A DNA stretch of 6,268 nucleotides from Limnobacter sp. (GTDB taxonomy: Bacteria; Pseudomonadota; Gammaproteobacteria; Burkholderiales; Burkholderiaceae_B): contig JAAURO010000110.1 of the NCBI GenBank assembly GCA_012032215.1, positions 1-6,268 of the forward strand, written 5' to 3'. This document shows, piece by piece, positions 1 to 5,124 of the stretch (position 1 is its first letter; each line of letters opens with the position of its first letter). The position numbers were made by a program, and so were the translations under genes. The notes below the pieces were generated by a model that made no database searches, was not told the origin of the DNA, and was given only the letters and a program-made list of their open reading frames with translations.

Positions 1-830
1 CTGTGTGGCGCCGCCTGGGTGCGCAAGTCACCGTGCTGGAAGCCATGCCGGAATTTTTGGCAACTTGCGACCAAAGTGTCAGCAAAGAGATGCAGAAAAT
101 TCTCACCCAGCAGGGCTTGCAATTCAACTTGGGTGTAAAAATTCAAGAAGTGGCTGCCAACAAAAAAGGCGTGGTGGTTCAATACCTCAACGCAGAAGGC
201 AAAGCCCAAAAGTTGGAGTGTGACAAACTGATTGTTTCAGTAGGCCGTGTGTCCAACACCGATGGTTTGAATCTGCAAGCAGTGGGTTTAAAAACCAACG
301 AGCGTGGCCAGATTGACGTGGATGCCCATTGCCAAACCCTGGTGGTCGGCATTTACGCCATTGGCGATGTGGTGCGTGGCCCCATGCTGGCCCACAAAGG
401 CGAAGAAGAGGGCGTGATGGTTGCAGAAATTCTGGCTGGGCAAGCTGGGCATTGCAACTACGACACCATTCCCTGGGTAATTTACACTTCGCCCGAAGTG
501 GCTTGGGTTGGAAAAACCGAGCAACAACTCAAAGAAGAAGGCCGCAAATTCAAGGCTGGGCAGTTTCCCTTCATGGCCAATGGCCGTGCCTTGGGCCAGG
601 GCGATTCGCAAGGCTTTGTGAAGGTGCTGGCCGATGCCGAGTCCGATGAGGTGCTGGGTGTACACATTGTGAACGCGCATGCATCCGACCTGATAGCCGA
701 AGCAGTTATGGCCATGGAGTTTAAAGCCGCCTCAGAAGACATTGGCCGCATTTGCCATGCCCACCCCAGCTTGTCGGAAGTGGTGAAAGAAGCTGCCTTG
801 GCTTGTGACAAACGTCAGCTTAATATGTAG
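1..830 (+). CDS. lpd: Dihydrolipoamide dehydrogenase (E3), 3' part only
   Basis: This is the C-terminal 275 or so residues of the FAD-dependent E3 subunit, which reoxidises the lipoyl group of 2-oxoacid dehydrogenase complexes and passes electrons to NAD+ in the cytoplasm. The 5' end lies outside the window; the first whole codon is at 3. Visible signatures, in order, are the strand after the NAD-binding glycine motif (VTVLEA), the LIVSVGR stretch, and the second FAD contact YAIGD (354-368) followed by [12 protein letters not shown]. After these comes the dimerisation domain with the His-Pro...Glu motif HAHPSLSE (756-779), whose second His and Glu form the catalytic pair in this family. The family is about 475 residues long, so roughly 200 are missing. 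The short gap to zapE suggests a shared transcript, probably the end of a sucA-sucB-lpd (2-oxoglutarate dehydrogenase) block, but that upstream part is inferred. The family is certain; which complex it serves is not. Confidence 0.95.
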   Translation, partial: VWRRLGAQVTVLEAMPEFLATCDQSVSKEMQKILTQQGLQFNLGVKIQEVAANKKGVVVQYLNAEGKAQKLECDKLIVSVGRVSNTDGLNLQAVGLKTNERGQIDVDAHCQTLVVGIYAIGDVVRGPMLAHKGEEEGVMVAEILAGQAGHCNYDTIPWVIYTSPEVAWVGKTEQQLKEEGRKFKAGQFPFMANGRALGQGDSQGFVKVLADAESDEVLGVHIVNAHASDLIAEAVMAMEFKAASEDIGRICHAHPSLSEVVKEAALACDKRQLNM

Positions 831-836
831 TAAAAA

Positions 837-1928
837 TTGGACGTTACTGAGTACTACAACCAGGCGCTCAAACAGCGCGGTTATTCCACAGACTCTGCCC
901 AGCGTGAAACCATAGACCGCATGCAGGTGTTTTACGATGAGTTTCTGGAATTTAAAAAGCAGCGCAGCAACCCCATCCGCAAGTTTTTGAACCGCCCCGC
1001 TGTGCCCAAAGGGCTTTACCTGTGGGGCGGGGTGGGGCGCGGCAAAAGCTTTCTGATGGACTGCTTTTATTCCAGCGTGCCTTTGCAGCGCAAAACCCGT
1101 TTGCATTTTCATGAGTTCATGCGCGGCGTGCACGCCGAGCTTGCCGAACTCAAGGGCATGAAAAACCCTTTGGATGAAGTGGCACAGCGTGTGGCCAAAC
1201 GCTATCGGCTGATTTGCTTCGACGAGTTTCATGTGTCGGACATTGCCGATGCCATGATTTTGTACCGCCTGCTGGAAGGCCTGTTTGCGCAGGGCGTTAC
1301 TTTTTTGATGACCTCGAATTACAAGCCCGATGAGTTGTACCCCAATGGCCTGCACCGCGACAGGCTGTTGCCTGCCATTGCCTTGCTGAACACCAATCTG
1401 GATGTGATGAACGTGGATGCCGGGCAAGATTACCGGCGCAAAACCCTGGAAAAACTAAATACCTACCTGATTCCTTTAAGCCCGGAAAACAACGCCCAAC
1501 TACAAGCCGATTTTGATTCTTTGGCCGAAACTGAACCCGAAGAACCGGTGCTGCGCATTGAAAGCCGCGAAATTCCGGCGGTGCGCCGCGCAGGCTCGGT
1601 GGTGTGGTTCGATTTTCAGACCCTGTGCGGCGGCCCGCGTTCGCAAAACGATTACCTGGAAATTGCCAGTCAGTTTCAAACTGTTATTTTGTCGAATGTG
1701 CCGCAAATGGGCGCAGGCATGGCCTCGGAGGCCCGGCGTTTTACCTGGCTGATTGATGTGCTGTACGACCACCGCGTCAAGCTGATTGTGTCTGCCCAAG
1801 TGCCGCCCGAAGCGCTGTATACCGAAGGCGCGATGGCCAATGAGTTTGTGCGCACAGCCAGTCGCATTGAGGAAATGCAGAGCAAAGCCTATTTGGAATC
1901 GCCCAAGCGGGAGGCGGCGAGGTTGTAG
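837..1928 (+). CDS. zapE: Cell division protein ZapE / AFG1-family P-loop ATPase
   Basis: This is a 363-residue P-loop ATPase of the AFG1/ZapE (LACE1-like) family. In E. coli, ZapE associates with the Z-ring and affects FtsZ bundling; the mitochondrial relatives act in quality control. Visible are Walker A GGVGRGKS (residues 64-71), Walker B LICFDE (125-130) followed by FHVSDIADAMIL, and the sensor-like TSNYKPDELYPNGLHRDRLLPAI region, all hallmarks of the family. The length is typical. I chose the TTG at 837 because the in-frame codons just upstream are the stops TAG TAA, the family-like N-terminus (EYY...RGY...AQ) starts here, and the next Met (residue 29) would remove it. No good Shine-Dalgarno is visible, so translation may be coupled to lpd, which ends 6 nt upstream in the same frame. 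The family call is firm; the start is probable. Confidence 0.93.
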   Translation: MDVTEYYNQALKQRGYSTDSAQRETIDRMQVFYDEFLEFKKQRSNPIRKFLNRPAVPKGLYLWGGVGRGKSFLMDCFYSSVPLQRKTRLHFHEFMRGVHAELAELKGMKNPLDEVAQRVAKRYRLICFDEFHVSDIADAMILYRLLEGLFAQGVTFLMTSNYKPDELYPNGLHRDRLLPAIALLNTNLDVMNVDAGQDYRRKTLEKLNTYLIPLSPENNAQLQADFDSLAETEPEEPVLRIESREIPAVRRAGSVVWFDFQTLCGGPRSQNDYLEIASQFQTVILSNVPQMGAGMASEARRFTWLIDVLYDHRVKLIVSAQVPPEALYTEGAMANEFVRTASRIEEMQSKAYLESPKREAARL

Positions 1929-1929
1929 G

Positions 1930-2055
1930 GTGCGTATCGGGCAAAGTAGTGCCCGCAGCAAGGCCATGGTTTCGGCACTTACGGTGCTTGGGCTGCTTAT
2001 GCAGACCCACAGCTACGCTTGCAGAAACCTTTCGCAGCAAGCCAGAATGCAGTAG
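1930..2055 (+). CDS. Possible 41-residue exported or lipoprotein-like peptide
   Basis: This is a small ORF starting with GTG 1 nt after the zapE stop. A GAGG at 1919-1922, inside the zapE end, sits 7 nt upstream and could serve as a Shine-Dalgarno. The N-terminal residues contain Arg and Lys, followed by a hydrophobic core (AMVSALTVLGLLM) and then THSYA-C, which resembles a signal peptidase site and less well a lipobox. Only about 10 residues follow the putative cleavage point, ending at TAG. I recognise no family. It could be a real small secreted peptide, a decayed remnant of a longer gene, or chance. It is not in the frame of the downstream repeat protein, so it is not simply that protein's signal peptide. 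Confidence 0.28.
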   Translation: MRIGQSSARSKAMVSALTVLGLLMQTHSYACRNLSQQARMQ

Positions 2056-2110
2056 GGCTTGGCGTTAGGTACGCGCTTCTGTCTTTTAACCATCAATCAC
2101 CGCATATTTC

Positions 2111-2116
2111 AGGGGA
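2111..2116 (+). promoter_or_regulatory. Ribosome binding site for the Asp-box repeat protein
   Basis: AGGGGA lies 6 nt before the ATG at 2123. It supports that ATG as the true start, although the start falls inside the first propeller-like strand. The same frame has a stop at 2087-2089 and no other start between, so no longer N-terminus with a signal peptide is available. Confidence 0.7.
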
Positions 2117-2122
2117 ACGCAT

Positions 2123-4021
2123 ATGACAATGGCTCTTTGGTTGGCATTTCAGGCAAACAATTCTGAGCACGATCTGACCCTGACTTCATCGACCGATGGC
2201 GGCAGCTCCTGGAAGACGCCTGCGCAAAGCTACGGTGGTATTCAAATCGGCGGAACCCCGGCCATGGCAATTTTTGGCGACAAAACGTATGTTGCATTTC
2301 AGGCCAATGACAGCTCGCATGCCTTGTACGTAAGCTCTGCAACAAATGGCGATAACTGGACGACACCCGCAAAGGGTTATGGCGGCATTCAAATTGGCAG
2401 TGCGCCTGCTATGGCCAGTTTTTACGACAAACTCTACATCGCTTTCCAGGCCAATGACAGTTCACACGCGTTGTACATTACCTCGTCAGCCGATGGCGTT
2501 ACATGGAAGACGCCTGCCCAGGGTTACGGGGGCATTCAGATCGGCAGTGCACCTGCCATGGCGGTGTTCAACGGCAAACTTTATATTGCGTTTCAGGCCA
2601 ACGACAGCTCGCACGCACTGTACGTTACCTCGTCAACCGATGGCACCAACTGGACAACACCTGCAAAGGGTTACAGTGGTATTCAAGTTGGTGGCGCTCC
2701 GGCGATGTGCGTTGCACCGGGTGGTGCGATTAGTCAATGCCTGACCACCACGGGGGACAACTCGTTCGCCTACTTAGGCATGATGGTGACCAATGCCTCG
2801 CCGCCCAGCCAATCACAAACACTGACGGTTGCATCTGGTTCACCCTACCTGAGCGCCTGTATTTGCGGTGATACAGGTGCTTACTCCTATCCGGCTGGTG
2901 CAACAGTAACCATCACCGATCCGACTGGAAAAATTTACAATCAGGACAGCAATACGGAGGCGTTGTTTGTGCAAACCGATGGCAATGGATCGCCTTGGTT
3001 GTTGACGGTGGCAAATCCTGCCGCAGGCACTTGGACCGTAACCATAACCGCTGAGGTGGGTGTCAACTTTTCTTATTGCATGACGGCATTACCCAGCAAG
3101 GACACGGTCAACACGATTACCCAGGCAATGGCGAAAATCATCCCAATGCCGCCAAGCAGCAGTATGGTCAGTGGCGTAATGGCGCACGGGGTGATGCCGT
3201 ATGGCATTACGCCTCACGACCTGACCAGCGATTCTTCGTCTTACTGGATGTGGTATGGCACCATAGCCTTGATGGCGGTGGGGGCTGTTGTGGCAGGTAT
3301 TTCCGCACCAGTAATTGCGGTTGGCCTTATTGTTGCAGTTGGCACGGTAAGCATCGCCCAAAGCCAGGATTTAATCAATTCGATTGGTAGCACCAAGTTG
3401 AACCAGCCGCTTAGTTCCTCTCAAGTTGCGTTGGCTACTGATGACAACACTGCCCTTTCGCAAGTGGTTGTAAATGTTCGAGCCAAAGTGGGCGTGCCCT
3501 CTACCACCAACCCGGCGCAGTTTGCCAGCCGCAGCGACATGGGTGTTAGCAGCAGTTATTTCATCCATCTGGATATTGGCGGCGAGGGTTATCATGTGCC
3601 CTTTGGCATGCCTTCCGGGTTTCCGGGCGCCATTAATCTGAATGCCCAGGTGAACGATTCCCAACCTCCCTACGGGCCGATTCCAATGCTGGTGCAGGTG
3701 CCCGACTTCAGCACCTACCCGCCATACCCTTTTGTAGATGGTATTGCGGACTTGATTACCATGCAGGGTGCGCCGCTTAACAGTGTGAATGTCAGTGAAA
3801 TTACGCGGCTGATTCGCCCCGGCGGTAAAGTTGCGCTTTGGGTTTCGGTAACTGGCACTTGTCCCGGCCCCAATGGCACAGAAGATCTAAGCACCAATTT
3901 TAACCAATTATTGACAAATCTGAAATGTACTCCAACCTACGCCCCCGGTACGGACAGCGCTTGCACCGATGAATTCAAAGGTATTTGGGACAACAAAATC
4001 TGTCTGGTGAACAACAACTGA
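2123..4021 (+). CDS. Asp-box repeat, hydrophobic-segment and methyltransferase-like multidomain protein
   Basis: This 632-residue protein is not assignable to a named gene. Residues 8-195 hold four repeats of about 49 residues, each with AFQAN-x-S-x-H, a degenerate Asp-box (for example SSTDGTNW; Trp at 30, 79, 128 and 177) and GIQIG-x-APAM, as in sialidase-like/BNR propellers. Residues about 207-322 are beta-rich (PAGATVTITDPTG..., AAGTWTVTI) and resemble a PPC-like sandwich. Residues about 374-412 are a Gly/Val/Ala-rich hydrophobic stretch, broken by a Pro at 396, that could form one or two membrane helices. Residues about 479-577 read like a Rossmann methyltransferase: LDIGGEG (483-489), GAINLN (502-507), and EITRLIRPGGKVAL (559-572). 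The C-terminal tail carries four Cys (580, 602, 614, 627). No signal peptide is visible. Domain calls rest on motifs alone; binding and enzymatic functions are inferred. Confidence 0.85.
   Translation: MTMALWLAFQANNSEHDLTLTSSTDGGSSWKTPAQSYGGIQIGGTPAMAIFGDKTYVAFQANDSSHALYVSSATNGDNWTTPAKGYGGIQIGSAPAMASFYDKLYIAFQANDSSHALYITSSADGVTWKTPAQGYGGIQIGSAPAMAVFNGKLYIAFQANDSSHALYVTSSTDGTNWTTPAKGYSGIQVGGAPAMCVAPGGAISQCLTTTGDNSFAYLGMMVTNASPPSQSQTLTVASGSPYLSACICGDTGAYSYPAGATVTITDPTGKIYNQDSNTEALFVQTDGNGSPWLLTVANPAAGTWTVTITAEVGVNFSYCMTALPSKDTVNTITQAMAKIIPMPPSSSMVSGVMAHGVMPYGITPHDLTSDSSSYWMWYGTIALMAVGAVVAGISAPVIAVGLIVAVGTVSIAQSQDLINSIGSTKLNQPLSSSQVALATDDNTALSQVVVNVRAKVGVPSTTNPAQFASRSDMGVSSSYFIHLDIGGEGYHVPFGMPSGFPGAINLNAQVNDSQPPYGPIPMLVQVPDFSTYPPYPFVDGIADLITMQGAPLNSVNVSEITRLIRPGGKVALWVSVTGTCPGPNGTEDLSTNFNQLLTNLKCTPTYAPGTDSACTDEFKGIWDNKICLVNNN
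2144..2707 (+). repeat. Four tandem Asp-box repeats within the CDS (about 147 nt each)
   Basis: Units begin at 2144, 2294, 2441 and 2588; the first is one codon longer (150 nt) and the rest are 147 nt apart. The last unit ends with the GIQVGGAPAM strand, so the array starts and stops mid-blade, as in propellers closed by sharing strands between the ends. The protein repeats are nearly identical, but the DNA differs mostly at third codon positions. The array therefore looks like an older duplication held by selection, not a fresh copy. Confidence 0.9.
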
Positions 4022-4060
4022 CACCAGGTGGCTTACACTGCAACAAGCGAAGCTGCAAAA

Positions 4061-4067
4061 GGAGGGG
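4061..4067 (+). promoter_or_regulatory. Ribosome binding site deciding the response regulator start
   Basis: GGAGGGG ends 4 nt before the TTG at 4072. It marks that TTG as the start, in preference to an in-frame upstream start at 3985 that would overlap the previous gene by 37 nt and add a Lys/Arg/Cys-rich leader unlike any receiver domain. Confidence 0.75.
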
Positions 4068-4071
4068 CCAC

Positions 4072-4737
4072 TTGCGCGTGTTGCTGGTTGAAGACGATGA
4101 GCTGATTGCCAATGGTGTGCGCCAGGCCCTTGCACGCAAAGCCTACCAGGTAGACTGGATAAACAATGGGTCAGAGGCACTCAGCGCCGCCAAAAACAAC
4201 CCCTTCGATTTGATTATTCTTGATCTCGGCTTGCCGGTGCAAGATGGCATGGAGGTGTTGCGGATGCTACGCCAGGGCAACAACCAAACGCACACCATCA
4301 TACTCAGCGCCCGCGATGCCACGCAAGATCGCATTGCTGGTTTGAACATGGGCGCCGACGATTACCTGGTTAAACCTTTCGAGCTGGAAGAGCTTTTTGC
4401 GCGTATTCATGCGCTTGAGCGGCGCATGGGCGGTGCTGCCAGCAATGTGTTGAACTGGCAGGGCGTTACCTTGAACCTGCAAACCCTGGAAGTCATTTAC
4501 CAGGGCGAAGTGGTTAATCTGCAGCGGCGCGAATTCAGCCTGTTAAAAAAGCTGATAGAAAATCCGCACAGGGTTTTTACCCGCGAGCAGCTGGAAGAAT
4601 CGTTGTATGGCTGGACATCCGAAGTAGGCAGCAACACCATTGATGTGTATGTGCACAATATCCGAAAAAAAATTGCAGTTGGGCTGATTTGCACAGTACG
4701 GGGCGTGGGGTACCGAATGGGGCAAGATGGCATTTGA
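4072..4737 (+). CDS. OmpR/PhoB-family response regulator (QseB/TctD-like)
   Basis: This is a 221-residue cytoplasmic transcription factor that is phosphorylated by its partner kinase and then binds DNA. The receiver domain (about 1-115) has the acidic pocket EDD (7-9), phospho-acceptor Asp51 in LILDLGLP, switch Ser79 in IILSARD and Lys101 in YLVKPF. The winged-helix domain (about 125-220) shows LQRREFSLLKKLIENP, VFTREQLEESLYGW, the recognition region NTIDVYVHNIRKKI and the wing TVRGVGYRMG. The start is TTG, placed by the GGAGGGG site; the family normally begins M-R-[VI]-L-L-V-E-D-D exactly as here. It overlaps the kinase start by 11 nt, typical of translationally coupled pairs. It lies 50 nt after the repeat-protein gene with no clear terminator between. 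The subfamily is judged from memory of QseB/PmrA/TctD sequences; the signal and targets are unknown. Confidence 0.93.
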   Translation: MRVLLVEDDELIANGVRQALARKAYQVDWINNGSEALSAAKNNPFDLIILDLGLPVQDGMEVLRMLRQGNNQTHTIILSARDATQDRIAGLNMGADDYLVKPFELEELFARIHALERRMGGAASNVLNWQGVTLNLQTLEVIYQGEVVNLQRREFSLLKKLIENPHRVFTREQLEESLYGWTSEVGSNTIDVYVHNIRKKIAVGLICTVRGVGYRMGQDGI

Positions 4738-4856
4738 CCGCGTGCGCACACGGTTTTCACTGCGCCAGCAAATTGTGTTGTTGCTGTTGTTCGCGTTGCT
4801 GCTGATTTTGGGAGTGGCCGGGTTGGTGAGTTACCAGGTGGCGCTGCACGAAGCCG

Positions 4857-4864
4857 ATGAATCT
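4857..4864 (+). other. Frame change 1 in the sensor kinase
   Basis: The upstream frame reads ...A-D-E and then degenerates to a stop at 4922-4924. Stepping back one base gives D-E-I-F-S-A-R-L-A, continuing into TSARVLESLLARPVE, which is QseC-like. One missing A in the GAA(A)TC run explains it. No slippery heptamer is present. Confidence 0.75.
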
Positions 4865-5117
4865 TCAGTGCCCGGCTGGCTACTTCGGCCCGTGTGCTGG
4901 AAAGTCTGCTGGCCCGGCCGGTAGAACACGCAACGCTTGCCCGGCCTATCGTGGTAGAACTTCCTCCAGAGCTCAGCCAGGCTGAAAGCGATGACCCTTT
5001 GCCTACCGGCCACCCCTACGAAACCATGCTGGCTTTTCAGGTGTGGAGCACAGACGGGAAGCTGCTCGTTAAGTCGCGATCAGCACCCGCCGAGCGCTTG
5101 GGGTTCAGTAAAGCCGG

Positions 5118-5124
5118 TTTTTTG
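5118..5124 (+). other. Frame change 2 in the sensor kinase, at a T6G heptamer
   Basis: The middle frame ends at TAA 5128-5130. Stepping back one base after TTTTTTG continues as E-V-S-T-G-G-K-S-W, which joins the rest of the kinase. One T lost from a run of seven (now six) explains it. The heptamer is also in the phase X-XXY-YYZ of a -1 slippery site. Confidence 0.75.

Noticed and set aside
732..1427. Long antisense open frame (231 codons) over lpd and zapE
   Set aside because: It is an open shadow of strongly coding + strand genes; its His/Gln-rich translation matches nothing I recognise.
1938..1955. Inverted repeat CGGGC...GCCCG after zapE as a terminator
   Set aside because: Only 5 bp of stem with an 8-nt loop and no T run after it.
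2059..2089. Promoter candidate TTGGCG with a TCTTTT/TTTTAA -10 before the repeat protein
   Set aside because: The -10 match is poor at 17-nt spacing and the better match needs 19 nt; not strong enough to annotate.
2144..2707. Regularly spaced repeats as a CRISPR or non-coding repeat array
   Set aside because: The 147-nt period is a multiple of three, the frame is open throughout and divergence is mainly at third positions, so these are protein repeats.
3985..4071. Longer in-frame start for the response regulator, overlapping the repeat-protein gene
   Set aside because: The extra 29 residues are Lys/Arg/Cys-rich and unlike receiver domains, while GGAGGGG sits correctly before the TTG at 4072.
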